A stretch of 64,000 bases of DNA from Pseudofrankia nepalensis (GCF_016786305.1 NZ_JADWYV010000003.1), one strand, 5' to 3'; positions 1 through 8,697 are shown, numbered from the stretch's first letter. Numbers and translations: made by a program. Notes: generated by a model from the letters alone, not told the origin.

Positions 1-43
1 CCGTTCCCCCTGCCGCTCCCGACTGTCCGGCGAGCGGCACGCC

Positions 44-162
44 CGAAGTGTCCGCGAGAACGCGAGCCCGCGCCCCCCGGCGGCCCGGNNNNNNNNNNTT
101 TGTTAAAACCCCCCCGGCCCGCCCCACCGCCCCCCCAAGCCCGCGTTCTCGCGGACACTTCG
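44..162. repeat. Inverted repeat flanking an assembly gap
   Basis: Positions 44-64 and 142-162 are an exact 21-bp inverted repeat. Between them lie a run of Ns (89-98) and C/G-rich low-complexity sequence. This is either a real hairpin that stopped sequencing or a fold-back join made during scaffolding. A second gap (22769-22778) has the same arrangement. Confidence 0.8.
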
Positions 163-235
163 CCGGCATCGGCCCGCGGCGCGGCAGATGATCACGGCGG
201 CGTCACGGCCGGTGTCACGGATGGCAGGACACGGC

Positions 236-448
236 ATGGCGGAGCAGACACCCGAGCCGTCGGGCTCGGTCGCATCCGGGGGGCCGATGGACGGCCGCCG
301 GCCCGGTGAACCGGACGCCGCCGAGTTCGAGGTCGTCACGGCCGATCAGACCCGGCATGTCTACCGGTCCACCCGGAAGGTACGGCCCGGCGACGACGGG
401 TCCCTGTGCAGGGTCTTCGTCTGCTCCGGGCCCGCGCGGCCGACCTGA
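236..448 (+). CDS. Small hypothetical protein
   Basis: A possible 70-residue protein, acidic in the middle and with no domain I recognise. The ATG at 236 is chosen because the frame from there has actinobacterial third-position G/C bias. An ATG at 188 is also possible. There is no strong ribosome binding site and no neighbour that suggests a role. It sits between the gap at 89-98 and the tRNA pair and could be a chance open frame. Confidence 0.3.
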   Translation: MAEQTPEPSGSVASGGPMDGRRPGEPDAAEFEVVTADQTRHVYRSTRKVRPGDDGSLCRVFVCSGPARPT

Positions 449-467
449 GTTGGTGTTGAAGGGATGG

Positions 468-512
468 GTCGGCCCAGGTGGAGTCGGCCCAGGTGGAGTC
501 GGCCCGAGTGGA
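468..512 (+). repeat. 15-bp unit in three tandem copies
   Basis: The unit GTCGGCCCAGGTGGA occurs at 468-482 and 483-497, and with two changes at 498-512, in the spacer before tRNA-Asp. Nothing else in 449-685 looks coding. It is one of several short tandem duplications in the window. Confidence 0.85.
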
Positions 513-685
513 GTCGGACATGGGGGAACCCACCGGCATGCGTCGGCCTGGCGTGGTTCAAGGGGTGGGCGAGCGCCCTCTCATGGACCGCCCCAGCATC
601 CTGTATGCTTCTCCTCGAAGCGGTGGACGGCCCCTGGGACCAAGCCGCCAAGCAGTCAGCAGGTCAAAACTGAAGATCGAAGCTT

Positions 686-760
686 GGTCCCGTGGTGAAG
701 TCTGGAGTTCACGCCGCCCTGTCAAGGCGGAGGTCGCGGGTTCGAATCCCGTCGGGACCG
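686..760 (+). tRNA. tRNA-Asp (GTC)
   Basis: The acceptor stem GGTCCCG (686-692) pairs with CGGGACC (753-759), with discriminator G at 760. The anticodon stem CCGCC/GGCGG (714-718, 726-730) encloses the loop CTGTCAA, giving anticodon GTC at 721-723. A canonical T arm with TTCGAAT follows. CCA is not encoded. It lies 52 bp before tRNA-Phe, so the two may be co-transcribed. Confidence 0.95.
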
Positions 761-812
761 CGCACAACGTCCGAAGCAGTCGCACCTCGCGACCGGCCGG
801 ACGTTTCGTCTG

Positions 813-889
813 GGGCAGGTAGCTCAGTCGGTACGAGCGTCCGCCTGAAAAGCGGAAGGTCGGCGGTTCGACCCCGCCCCTGCCCACCA
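813..889 (+). tRNA. tRNA-Phe (GAA), integration site of the downstream element
   Basis: The acceptor stem GGGCAGG (813-819) pairs with CCTGCCC (879-885). The anticodon loop CTGAAAA gives GAA at 847-849, with stem TCCGC/GCGGA. The T loop is TTCGACC. ACCA at 886-889 gives an encoded CCA end. The 3' half (844-888) is repeated exactly at 12492-12536, so this intact copy is the gene as restored by the integrated element. Confidence 0.95.
844..888 (+). repeat. attL core of the tRNA-Phe element
   Basis: This 45-bp segment runs from the anticodon stem to the CC of the 3' end of tRNA-Phe. It is identical to 12492-12536. One base outside on each side the two copies differ (843 G versus 12491 A, 889 A versus 12537 C). 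That is what site-specific recombination into a tRNA 3' end leaves. Confidence 0.9.
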
Positions 890-892
890 TCG

Positions 893-921
893 ATGACCTG
901 GGTCTTTTCGGCCCGGGTCAT
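893..921 (+). terminator. Hairpin just downstream of tRNA-Phe
   Basis: ATGACCTGGG (893-902) pairs with CCCGGGTCAT (912-921) with one T.G wobble and a 9-nt loop containing TTTT. It begins four bases after the tRNA and probably ends its transcript. It lies inside the integrated element. Confidence 0.55.
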
Positions 922-952
922 TATCGTTTAGAGGCCTTTGACCGCAACCCGG

Positions 953-2515
953 TCACCGGCTGTCGCGGGGCAGCAGGAAGGCAGACAGGTCGGGCACCCA
1001 GCCGCGCGCCCACTGGTAGCCGATGGGACTCGGAACCGGGCGCCTCCCAGGTTCGGTCGCCCCGTCGAGGCCGGCAGGGTCGATCGGGTCGAGGACCTCG
1101 CCGGTCAGCGGGAGCCGGTAGTGGTCGGCGGTCCAGCGGATCTCCGCGTCGTCCGGCCAAGCGGCGCGGACGCGGATCGGTTCCGCGGAACCGCCCTCGA
1201 CGACATAGCCGGTTCCCTGCTGGCTGGTCGGGATGTCCTCGCAGCGCGCGCCGTTGTCATGCGCGCCGTCACCGAGGACAAGATCAACCTGCTCGGCCTC
1301 CACCAGCCGCAGCGCCACCCGGATCGAGAAGAGGTTCCGGAAGGGCAGGGTCTCCTCGCGCGGGTCCCGCACCGCCGCGACCACCACGACGCCGGGCGCC
1401 CGGCCCTGCGAGAGCAGCAGCGGAAGCGACGCGGCCAGCCGCCGCTTGAGGTCCCGATCGGTCACGTAGGCCGTAAGCGCCGCGATCTCGTCGACGACCA
1501 CGACGATCAGCGGCTCGGCGCGGGACGGGACGTGCAGTCGGGTGACGCCGCGGAGCCAGTCGGCCCGCGCCCGCATGCGTTCCACCGCGTCGTCGAGCAG
1601 GTCCGCGATGGCGGGCAGGTCGTAGGCGAACCGCGCGAACATCGGCGCGCCGGCCGCCATCTCCATCCCGCCCTTCGGGTCGCACACCCACAGCTCCACG
1701 ATCCCGTCCCGAACGGCCGGGCCGAGTGCACGGATGAGCGACCACAGGACCGAGCCCTTGCCCGACCCGGTGGCGCCGGCCACCAGGACGTGCGAGCCGC
1801 GCAGCCGAAGCAGCCATGGCTGGCCGTCCTCCCGGCGACCGACGGGCAGGTTCTCGAGATCGGCCGTGTCGTCCATCCTGTCGACCGGATAGGGCGTGAC
1901 GACCTTCGACAGCGGGTCGCGGCGGTAGAAGTCGACCCACACGAAGCCGACCCGATCGGCGCGCACGCGACACGCCCGCGCCCGGTAGACATGACGCAGC
2001 GCCTCGGCCTGCGCCGCCCAGGTCTCCGGGGTCTGACCGGGCAGCAGTTCCACACGCAGCGCCTCGACCGCCGCCGAGCGCCGAATCGTGCGGATGCGCG
2101 GGAAGTACTCGTCAAAGGTCACCCGCTGCCCGGTCGCCGTCGGGATCTGGATCGCCAGGCCGCAGTGCATCGTCGCCGCCCGCCACCGGCGCCGGTAGAC
2201 GAACACCAGGCGGACCCGGCCCCACGCCCACCGGGCGACCCGGTCGAACGAGCGCCGATGAACCAGGCGCCAGGCGAGCGCGACCAGTACGACCGCGCCG
2301 GCCAGCACGCCGGGGCCGAGCAGCCCTGTCCGCCGGTACAGCACGGTCGAACCGACGACCACGGCAAACGCGACCGGGTGGCGAGCGATCACGACCACCA
2401 GGCCGCGGACCAGCCGGGCCACCAGGACGAGAACCACGGCCCAGACCGGGACCGTGATTCGGTCGTGGCGCGTGGGAAGCGGCGGGATTCCGCGGTCCCC
2501 TTTGATTCTTGGCAT
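953..2515 (-). CDS. FtsK/SpoIIIE (TraB-type) DNA translocase
   Basis: About 520 residues. Two hydrophobic stretches near residues 21-43 and 48-84 would anchor the N terminus in the membrane. The cytosolic ATPase follows, with Walker A GATGSGKGS near residue 247 and Walker B VVVVDE near 338. In actinomycete elements such proteins pump double-stranded DNA between mycelia. The ATG at 2515 is preferred to the TTG at 2581, which would only add a short non-conserved tail. It is the last gene of a leftward operon with 2958-3371 and the frameshifted gene 2644-2961. The C terminus points at attL, where an integrase is often found but is absent here. A short copy of the region encoding its C-terminal part occurs at 22456-22484. 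Confidence 0.9.
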   Translation of the reverse strand: MPRIKGDRGIPPLPTRHDRITVPVWAVVLVLVARLVRGLVVVIARHPVAFAVVVGSTVLYRRTGLLGPGVLAGAVVLVALAWRLVHRRSFDRVARWAWGRVRLVFVYRRRWRAATMHCGLAIQIPTATGQRVTFDEYFPRIRTIRRSAAVEALRVELLPGQTPETWAAQAEALRHVYRARACRVRADRVGFVWVDFYRRDPLSKVVTPYPVDRMDDTADLENLPVGRREDGQPWLLRLRGSHVLVAGATGSGKGSVLWSLIRALGPAVRDGIVELWVCDPKGGMEMAAGAPMFARFAYDLPAIADLLDDAVERMRARADWLRGVTRLHVPSRAEPLIVVVVDEIAALTAYVTDRDLKRRLAASLPLLLSQGRAPGVVVVAAVRDPREETLPFRNLFSIRVALRLVEAEQVDLVLGDGAHDNGARCEDIPTSQQGTGYVVEGGSAEPIRVRAAWPDDAEIRWTADHYRLPLTGEVLDPIDPAGLDGATEPGRRPVPSPIGYQWARGWVPDLSAFLLPRDSR

Positions 2516-2643
2516 GACGAATACCACCCGTTTCGCGGCAGGGCAAAGCCAGCGGTCAGAAATTCGGGGGGAAAGAGTCAACAGGTCCCGGAGAGCCGGC
2601 GGCTATCCGGCCGGCACCCCGGGAGACCCGCGAGAAAGCGCGC

Positions 2644-2961
2644 TCAGGCCGCGCGCGAGGCCGGCGGAACCTCCGCCGAGGCCGGGCCGGGCGTCTCGTC
2701 GGCCGGGGTGTTGCGTTGGTCGTGGCGAAGCGCTCGCAGTCGGCGGCGAACCGCGCGGCGGCGTCCGCTAGATCGCGCGCGAATCGCATCGGCGCCTCGG
2801 CGAGGTCGCCGTTCGGACGGTGATCGTTACCTCAACCGGCAGCGCAGACAGGACCAGGATCGGGGTGCGGTCGGATAGGTGTGCAGGTATAGGGTGGCCC
2901 CGCCGCCCGCGGTGAAGTGCGCCGAGAGTCGCGTCATCGAGGACACGCCGTACTCGCTCAC
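2644..2961 (-). pseudogene. Frameshifted small element gene (three shifts)
   Basis: The GTG at 2961 overlaps the stop of the upstream gene as GTGA, a sign of translational coupling. The first frame reads a plausible start with a hydrophobic YLHTYP stretch to about 2880. The sense then continues in a second frame (ILVLSALPVEVTITV, to about 2825). A third frame follows (MRFARDLADAAARFAADCERF, about 2789-2715), then a fourth that reaches a TGA at 2644. Each piece alone has good codon bias and the joined protein would be about 105 residues. Either the gene is decayed or the assembly has several single-base errors. I do not recognise a function. Small genes beside translocases in these elements are often spread-type proteins. 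Confidence 0.6.
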
Positions 2962-3371
2962 GCCGCCACCGCCGGGCCACGTCGCGTCGGTAGTGCGGAG
3001 ACCGGCCGCAGGCCGGAGGCCCGCAGCGCGAACATCTGCTTCGGACGTGGCCCGTTGCTGTCGACCCACGGGATCACCTGGAGGCCGACCAGCTCGACCG
3101 GGCGGAACGGCGTCCCCGGGATCGGGTCCGGCGGCACCGGCGCCACCTGAGCGGCGATCTTCACCTTCAGTTCCGACGTCCGCGCCGCCGGGTCCGCGTC
3201 CATGATCCGAACCGCCCAGATCCGCAGGCCTGTCTCCTTGTCGAGTTCCTGGGGGTCCGGCGCGCCGGACCGCATCTTCTCGAAGTCGTTCGACGGCTCC
3301 ACCCCGAGCACGTAGGCACCATTCGGGAACACGTCCCCGAACGCCACCGGAATCCGACGAGGAATCGCCAC
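2958..3371 (-). CDS. Conserved element protein upstream of the translocase
   Basis: 137 residues with a GTG start. Ribosome binding site GGAGGTGG lies five bases upstream. The sequence has no membrane segment or signal peptide. It has an N-terminal IPVAFGDVFPNGAYVLGVEP stretch, then ETGLRIWAVRIMDADP, then a PGTPFRPVEL stretch. From memory this is the pattern of a conserved protein found directly upstream of the FtsK/TraB gene in many actinomycete integrative elements, usually annotated hypothetical. It may act in transfer or replication. It is the first gene of the leftward operon and diverges from the XRE gene at 3555. Confidence 0.75.
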   Translation of the reverse strand: MAIPRRIPVAFGDVFPNGAYVLGVEPSNDFEKMRSGAPDPQELDKETGLRIWAVRIMDADPAARTSELKVKIAAQVAPVPPDPIPGTPFRPVELVGLQVIPWVDSNGPRPKQMFALRASGLRPVSALPTRRGPAVAA

Positions 3372-3481
3372 GTTCCACCTCCAGGAGGGCCAGCCCGCCG
3401 CCGAATCGTCCGGCGACTTGTGGGGCGAGACCTACTGTGAACCGCGCGCGAACCGCTCGCCAAGCGATATCGGCTCGATGT

Positions 3482-3496
3482 ATACCGGCGGGGTAT
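3482..3496. promoter_or_regulatory. Candidate operator between divergent element genes
   Basis: The inverted repeat ATACC-ggcgg-GGTAT lies in the 183-bp spacer between the leftward transfer operon (start 3371) and the rightward XRE regulator (start 3555). It is the most symmetric site there, and the spacer is AT-richer than its surroundings. It could be the operator of the XRE protein, by inference from position only. Confidence 0.35.
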
Positions 3497-3554
3497 GGAT
3501 TTCATCCGGTGACAGTGTGGAATAGGCTCCTACCGACAGACTAATGTTTGACGG

Positions 3555-3953
3555 GTGGCAAACAAAACCCATGCGCGGCGTCATACAGCCCGTGGTCCCG
3601 CCGACGGGGAGAACTGGCAGGCGGTCGCCGACGCGCTCAACGAGCGCATGGCCGCGCGCCGGATCGGACAGCAGCGGCTCGCCGAGGCCGCCGGCGTGTC
3701 CGTGTCGACCATCCGTGTGTTGCAGCGCAACGTTGATGGCCGCCGTGTGCAGAACTTGACCCTGACCGCGCTGTGCCGCGCGCTCGGCTGGCCGGACGAC
3801 CACCTGGTCCGCGTCCTGCTCGGGGAGCGGCACGCCCCGGACAGCGACGCACCCGTAGCCCCTGCCGCCGACATCCAGGCGGACATCCTCGCCGTCCTGC
3901 TCCGCATCGAGCGCCGCGTCGACGACATCGCCCGCAGCCTCACCCCGGCGTAG
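3555..3953 (+). CDS. XRE-family helix-turn-helix regulator
   Basis: 132 residues with a GTG start. Residues about 19-75 form a Cro/C1-type helix-turn-helix: RIGQQRLAEAAGVSVSTIRVLQ is the recognition unit and LTALCRALGWPDDHL the following helices. The C terminus ends in a predicted amphipathic helix (ILAVLLRIERRVDDIARSL) suited to dimerisation. It is divergent from the translocase operon, so it probably controls transfer of the element and its own gene. Confidence 0.85.
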   Translation: MANKTHARRHTARGPADGENWQAVADALNERMAARRIGQQRLAEAAGVSVSTIRVLQRNVDGRRVQNLTLTALCRALGWPDDHLVRVLLGERHAPDSDAPVAPAADIQADILAVLLRIERRVDDIARSLTPA

Positions 3954-4059
3954 CCGAGAACCACGACGCCGAGCCCGCCGGGGGGCGACACGACGAGGGC
4001 CGGACCCGCGGGGAAGTCCTCCCGCCAGGTCCGGCCCTTCAATCGTTCAGGAAAACCGC

Positions 4060-4593
4060 CTACGGCGCGGCCGGCACCGGGCGCCCGTCGGTTCGCGGGT
4101 CGTACATCCCGGTGAGCGCGCGCCGCATGGCGCTCAGCGCGTCCGCTTGTCCGGCCGCGAACGCCACCCGCTCCCCGGAGGTCGTGAACCGCTCGCCGGC
4201 CGAGAGTCCACCAGGACCGACCGGACCCACGAGCATCCCGCCGTGTTCGACCACGCGATCCACGAGCGAATCGATCAGGTCCTCTCGCGACCGCTTCCCC
4301 TCCGCTGGCCGGTAGACGAGGACCAGGTCGACGTCGCCGAACGCCTCCACGAACTCCAGGCCCGCCGGAAGCCTCGAGACCTCCGCGACCAGCTCCGCCA
4401 GGTCCGAGCCGGTACCCACGACGAGCGCCCAGTCCTGATCTGTCCATGGCTTCGCCGTGACGCCGGATCGTGTGCCTCGCCGCTCTGCCGCCGCCGGTCC
4501 ATCCTCGGTACCCGCCGAGGCCGATGTTGTGGCCGCGTCGCAGGCGATCGCCACGGCCAGCCCGGCGCCATCTGCCGCCGATTCCCGTGCCAT
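4060..4593 (-). CDS. Hypothetical protein of the tRNA-Phe element
   Basis: 177 residues from the ATG at 4593, which has a strong GGGAGG seven bases upstream. The open frame extends to 4638. The N-terminal 50 residues are Ala/Thr-rich. The rest looks folded, with a predicted alternating beta/alpha pattern (WALVVGTGSDL, LEFVEAFGDVDLVLVYRP, LIDSLVDRVVEHGGMLVGP). No known catalytic motif is visible. It converges with 3555-3953 and diverges from 4808-5653. I do not recognise the family. Confidence 0.65.
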   Translation of the reverse strand: MARESAADGAGLAVAIACDAATTSASAGTEDGPAAAERRGTRSGVTAKPWTDQDWALVVGTGSDLAELVAEVSRLPAGLEFVEAFGDVDLVLVYRPAEGKRSREDLIDSLVDRVVEHGGMLVGPVGPGGLSAGERFTTSGERVAFAAGQADALSAMRRALTGMYDPRTDGRPVPAAP

Positions 4594-4807
4594 CCAGAGC
4601 CCTCCCATCCGCTCACGAACCGCTGTCGGCCCCGCCACGCCGGGCGCCGTTGACCGCGTGGCGGGGTTGGCCGGAGCCTCTATGCAGGACCTTTGCCACG
4701 GAAGGGCGCCGGACGTATACGCCTAGCTTCCGATCTATCCACTGACCGGATATCCTGCCCGTGTCCGATCAGGGACAAGCGGTCTCGACCCGCCGCCAGG
4801 AGGACTC

Positions 4808-5653
4808 ATGCCCCCCGTCCGCCGGCCTCTGCCACCCGCCCCGCCCGACCTGTGGGACCGCCCCGAGATGGTCGAGGCGCTTGCCCGCCGCAACATGGGC
4901 GCCGTCCTGACGATCTACCGGAAGTGGACCGGCGCCACTCAGACCCAGATCGCCGGGGCGTGCGAGGTTCCCCAGTCGCACGTGAGCGAGATCCAGCACG
5001 GCCGCCGCCAGGTCACCAGCCTGGAAATCTTCGAACGGATGGCTGACGGACTCGGCATTCCGCGCCGGCCTCTCGGTCTGGCCGACCGCCCCGGCGAGGA
5101 ATCGCATCCGGCCAGCGCCGCGCCGTCGGCCGAGGTGCCGGCCGAGATCGTCCGCATCTACCCGAACCGGGGCGCCGTTCCCGGTGAGCTCTGGCGGTCC
5201 CTGCTGCGCGGTGCCCGCGAGCAGGTCGACGTGCTGGTGTTCGCCGGCCTGTTCCTGCCCGACGGGCACGCCGATTTCGTCGCCCTGCTCCGCCAGAAGG
5301 TCCAGAACGGCGCGAAGATCCGCTACCTGCTCGGCGACCCCGCCTCGGAAGCGGTCGCCCTGCGCGGCCACGAGGAAGGCATCGCCGACGGCCTGGCCGC
5401 CCGCATCCGGATCACGCTCACCTACCTGTCCAGCCTGCGCGAGGTGCCCGGAGTCGAGGTCCGCCTACACGCGACCGCCCTGTACAACTCGATCTACCGG
5501 TTTGATGGCCACATGCTGGTCAACGCCCATGTCTACGGCGCCCCCGCCGCACACTCGCCGGTCATCCACCTGCGCGAGACCGCGGACGGCCTGTTCGAGT
5601 ACTACGCCGCCAGCTTCGAACGGGTCTGGGCGACAAGCGAAGGAGCCTGGTAG
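4808..5653 (+). CDS. XRE regulator with C-terminal PLD/DUF5919-like domain
   Basis: 281 residues. The ATG follows CAGGAGGACTC, a strong ribosome binding site. Residues about 35-90 form an XRE helix-turn-helix (ATQTQIAGACEVPQSHVSEIQHG). From about 105 a second domain begins (IVRIYPNRGAVPGELWRSLL, QVDVLVFAGLFLPDG). It resembles the domain often seen on element-borne XRE proteins, probably DUF5919, which is related to phospholipase-D-like folds. No HKD motif is evident. The stop is two bases before the Nudix start, so the two are coupled. In AICEs this pair sits with an HD hydrolase, as here. The role is probably regulation of element replication or transfer. Confidence 0.85.
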   Translation: MPPVRRPLPPAPPDLWDRPEMVEALARRNMGAVLTIYRKWTGATQTQIAGACEVPQSHVSEIQHGRRQVTSLEIFERMADGLGIPRRPLGLADRPGEESHPASAAPSAEVPAEIVRIYPNRGAVPGELWRSLLRGAREQVDVLVFAGLFLPDGHADFVALLRQKVQNGAKIRYLLGDPASEAVALRGHEEGIADGLAARIRITLTYLSSLREVPGVEVRLHATALYNSIYRFDGHMLVNAHVYGAPAAHSPVIHLRETADGLFEYYAASFERVWATSEGAW

Positions 5654-5655
5654 CC

Positions 5656-6126
5656 GTGGCCCGCATCGACTACTTCAACGACCCGAGCGCCCCTAAGGCC
5701 AACAGCGTCGTCCCGTCGGTGACGGCCGTCGTGACCGACGAGGCCGGCCGGATTCTCCTGGTCCACAAGACCGATAACGACCTGTGGGCCTTGCCCGGCG
5801 GCGGGATGGACCTCGGCGAGTCGATCGTCGACGCCGCCGTGCGCGAGACCAAGGAAGAGACCGGCATCGACATCGAGGTGACCGGCCTGGTTGGCGTCTA
5901 CACGAATCCGCGGCACGTCCTGGCCTACGACGACGGCGAGGTCCGCCAGCAGTTCTCCCTCTGCTTCACGACCCGGATGCTCGGCGGCACCCTGCGCACA
6001 TCCAGCGAAACGAAGGAAGTCGAGTTTGTCGCCGTCGACGACCTAGACACCAAGAACATCCACCCGTCGATGCGCCTCCGCATCGACCACTACCTGGAGC
6101 ACCGACCGACGCCCTACCTGGGCTGA
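5656..6126 (+). CDS. Nudix hydrolase (Pif-like position)
   Basis: 156 residues with a GTG start directly behind the XRE gene. The Nudix box is clear: G49, E55, R63-E64, E67-E68, G70. Thr stands at the residue after RE where a hydrophobic is usual. Nudix enzymes cleave nucleoside diphosphates linked to another moiety. The substrate cannot be read from the sequence. In pSAM2 the Nudix protein Pif blocks redundant transfer between carriers, so a similar role in element immunity is reasonable by context. The 3' end overlaps the convergent HD gene by 13 bp. Confidence 0.9.
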   Translation: MARIDYFNDPSAPKANSVVPSVTAVVTDEAGRILLVHKTDNDLWALPGGGMDLGESIVDAAVRETKEETGIDIEVTGLVGVYTNPRHVLAYDDGEVRQQFSLCFTTRMLGGTLRTSSETKEVEFVAVDDLDTKNIHPSMRLRIDHYLEHRPTPYLG

Positions 6127-6662
6127 ACCGTTCCGAGCCGTTCCACGGTCCGATCGATCGACTCCTGGAGGATCGGCCGCGCCCGGTTGATCGACCGCGG
6201 CACGACCGTGGCCTCCCCGTACCGGGAGCAGATCTCCGCCACGCGCTCATCGAAGGTGAACCGCTGGCCCTGCGGACCGGTCGTCATGTCTGCCATGCAC
6301 AGCGCGTCCATCACCGCCGACGTCTCCAACTCCCACGGCGCGAGCTCCGCCGTCAGGCCACGCTCCTCCGCCTCGATCCGGGCGCACGAGTGGTGCGCGA
6401 CCAGCGCACACAGCCGATGCGGCGCGTGCAACGACTCCAGGTAGCGCGCCCCGTCAACGGGGTGAAACCACAGGTGCCCGATCTCCGGCGCATAGCCGAT
6501 GTCATGCAGCCAGGCCGCGGTGACCAACAGGTCTCGGTCCCCGGGGCCGACCGCGCCAGAGACTTCCCGCGCTGCGGCCGCGACCGCTTGGACGTGCCGC
6601 CACCGGTCGCCGAGAGGCGCCAGCAGACCGCCCGCCAACCGCTCAGCAACCGCCTGGTCCAT
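6114..6662 (-). CDS. HD-domain phosphohydrolase
   Basis: 182 residues from the ATG at 6662. The frame remains open to 6701, closer to the IS end. Metal-binding HD residues are H23, H53-D54 in AAWLHDIGY, and the later histidines in HPVDGARYL and LVAHHS. HD proteins of this size hydrolyse nucleotides or phosphate esters. It is part of the usual regulator-Nudix-HD set of actinomycete integrative elements. The IS481 copy inserted only 47 bp upstream of this start and probably displaced or replaced its promoter. Confidence 0.85.
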   Translation of the reverse strand: MDQAVAERLAGGLLAPLGDRWRHVQAVAAAAREVSGAVGPGDRDLLVTAAWLHDIGYAPEIGHLWFHPVDGARYLESLHAPHRLCALVAHHSCARIEAEERGLTAELAPWELETSAVMDALCMADMTTGPQGQRFTFDERVAEICSRYGEATVVPRSINRARPILQESIDRTVERLGTVQPR

Positions 6663-6708
6663 GCCGCCGACCCTACGCATGGCCCGAGGCAACGTCAGCA
6701 AGACCCGC

Positions 6709-8697
6709 TGTCTAGTCCCAGGTGATGCTTGACGTTTCTGTCCCAGTTGATGGTTGACGGCGTGGCTAGGAAACTGAAGCGGCCTTGGGGGGCCGCTGGA
6801 CCTTGATCTTCGTGACGGGCTGGGTCGTGGTGCGGGCGTGGGTGCGTAGCTCGCCGCCGCCGAGGTCGATGGTGATCGTGGTTTCGGCGACGTGGATGGT
6901 GACGGTGCGTCGGGCGTTGTGCCGTCCGATCGAGATCTTCTGCCCGACGACCATGATGATCCCGCTGTTCGACGCCCTGCGTTGGACGGTGACCGGCTCG
7001 ACCGAGGGGCGGGGTGGTGGTCCGGCGGGTCGGACGCCGCGCAGGCCTCGGGCCTGGTCGTAGGTGAGCGGGTTCGGCTTCGTGCGCAGCAGCTCCCGGG
7101 TGGTCGGGTCGAAGACGTGTAGGTGCTCGCCGTCGATGCGGATGGACACCCGCCGGCCGCCGAGGACCTCGGCCACGCAGATCCACTGGTTGGCCAGGGT
7201 GCAGACGCCGGCTTTGTTCAGGGTCCGGTCGACCTCGAGGGCCGCGCCGGGTTCGGCTGGGGGTAGCGGTGGCGGTCCGGCCTGGCGTCCGCCGCGGGCG
7301 GCGAGGCTGGCGAGGTCGTTGACGGACAGGTGCGAGCGGACGGTCTTGACCCGGGCGCCGGCGATGGTCAGGTGGATGATGTCGAGGTCGGCCCAGAAGG
7401 TGACGGTCAGCCCGGCGCGGGCGGGGCCGAGCCAGAACTGGCGGCCGGCGACGGCCATGTTCCCCGAGGTGGGCACGACCCGTTCGAACTCGACCGGCCC
7501 GCCCGTCCAGGGGACGGCGACCGGGACGGGGGCGGCGGGATCGCTGGCCGTGGGCGGTGGTGACAGGTCGGGTTCGCGGTCGTCGACCTCGGGCCGAGGC
7601 GAGGGCACCACGGCCAGCGCGGCCGGCAGCTCCAGCGGCAGCAGCGCCCGTTCGTCGTCGGGCACGGGCCGAAACCGTGACGCCGGGGTCGCCATGTCCA
7701 GTGCCTGGTGCGGCCGGGCGGTGTTGTAGTCGGTGCGCCAGCGGTCGAGGGCGGCCTGGGCCGCGGCCAGATCCGGGTGGATCTCGCCGGTGTCGAGCAG
7801 TTCCCGACGCAGGGTCTGGTGCATCCGCTCGACCTTGCCCGTCGTCGTCGGAGAGGCGGGCTGGGTCAGCCGGTGGCGGATCCCGTTGGTGCGACAGATC
7901 CGGTCGAACAGCACCTCGCCGCCTTTCCCGAACCGGTCGGTGAACTGTTTGCCGTTGTCGGTCAGCACCTCGTCGGGCACGCCGAACTCGGCGAGCGCGG
8001 TGGCGAACGCCGCGCAGACCGCCCGTCCGGTCGGCCGGGCCACGACGGTGGCGAGCACGCAGTACCGGGAGTGGTCGTCGATCCCGGTCACGACCTTCAC
8101 CTCCGCCACCTGCCCATCCGCGCCCGCGACAAGAACGCCACCGACGATGTCGAGCTGCCACAGCTGCATCGGCGCGTCGCGCTGCCAGCGCTTGTAGTCC
8201 TCCCGCCGGCGCCGCCGCGCCTTCGGGTCCACCAGGCCGTGACGCACCAGGATCCGGTAGACCGTCATCCGCGACGGCAACGGCGTGACACCCGCCTTCT
8301 CCAGCTCGAACAGCAACCGCCGCGGACCCCACCGCGGATGCTCCCGACGCAGCTCACACACCGCCGTCTCCACCTGCACCGATGCCTGGTGCGGACACGA
8401 CACCGGCCGGTGCGAACGATCCGCCAGCCCCGCGAGCCCCTCCGCGCGATACCGCGCCCGCCACACCGACAGCGCCTGCCGCGACACCCCGACCTGCGCG
8501 GCGACCTCACCCACCCGCGCCCCGGCCTCCACCGCCAGCACCGCCCGATACCTCTGCTCGACCCGAGACAACTCCACCAGGACCAATCCCGACCTCCTGA
8601 CCAGCGACGCCCCCAAGCGCCACAGACCAGGACAGCCGCAGACGGCCGTCAAGCATCAGGTGGGATCGATATGTCAAGCATCACCCGTGATCGGACA
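6709..8697 (-). mobile_element. IS481-family insertion sequence with 14-bp target duplication
   Basis: The 1989-bp element is flanked by the direct repeat TCAGCAAGACCCGC (6695-6708 and 8698-8711). Both ends start TGTC. Each inverted end carries two copies of a TGATGCTTGAC-like box spaced 25 bp (6723-6733 and 6748-6758 on the left, 8673-8683 and 8648-8658 on the right). One of the four boxes differs by a single base. The single transposase gene fills the interior. The fresh target duplication and intact ORF point to recent insertion. Confidence 0.9.
6766..8586 (-). CDS. IS481-family transposase
   Basis: 606 residues. The TTG at 8586 is chosen because AGGAGG lies six bases upstream, while the longer frame starts inside the terminal repeat. 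The N terminus has a helix-turn-helix (GEVAAQVGVSRQALSVWRAR). The catalytic rve core contains the DDE triad: D in QLDIVGG, D in VLTDNGKQF and E in GKVERMHQTL. The protein continues about 250 residues past the core with a Pro-rich hinge and a repeated beta-rich tail (FWLGPARAGLTVTFW, RRVSIRIDGEHLHVF, KISIGRHNARRTVTIH), as in long IS481 members. Confidence 0.95.
   Translation of the reverse strand: MVLVELSRVEQRYRAVLAVEAGARVGEVAAQVGVSRQALSVWRARYRAEGLAGLADRSHRPVSCPHQASVQVETAVCELRREHPRWGPRRLLFELEKAGVTPLPSRMTVYRILVRHGLVDPKARRRRREDYKRWQRDAPMQLWQLDIVGGVLVAGADGQVAEVKVVTGIDDHSRYCVLATVVARPTGRAVCAAFATALAEFGVPDEVLTDNGKQFTDRFGKGGEVLFDRICRTNGIRHRLTQPASPTTTGKVERMHQTLRRELLDTGEIHPDLAAAQAALDRWRTDYNTARPHQALDMATPASRFRPVPDDERALLPLELPAALAVVPSPRPEVDDREPDLSPPPTASDPAAPVPVAVPWTGGPVEFERVVPTSGNMAVAGRQFWLGPARAGLTVTFWADLDIIHLTIAGARVKTVRSHLSVNDLASLAARGGRQAGPPPLPPAEPGAALEVDRTLNKAGVCTLANQWICVAEVLGGRRVSIRIDGEHLHVFDPTTRELLRTKPNPLTYDQARGLRGVRPAGPPPRPSVEPVTVQRRASNSGIIMVVGQKISIGRHNARRTVTIHVAETTITIDLGGGELRTHARTTTQPVTKIKVQRPPKAASVS

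Noticed and set aside
938..2878. 646-residue plus-strand ORF
   Set aside because: It is the antisense shadow of the FtsK gene and lacks any recognisable domain; the minus frame has Walker motifs.
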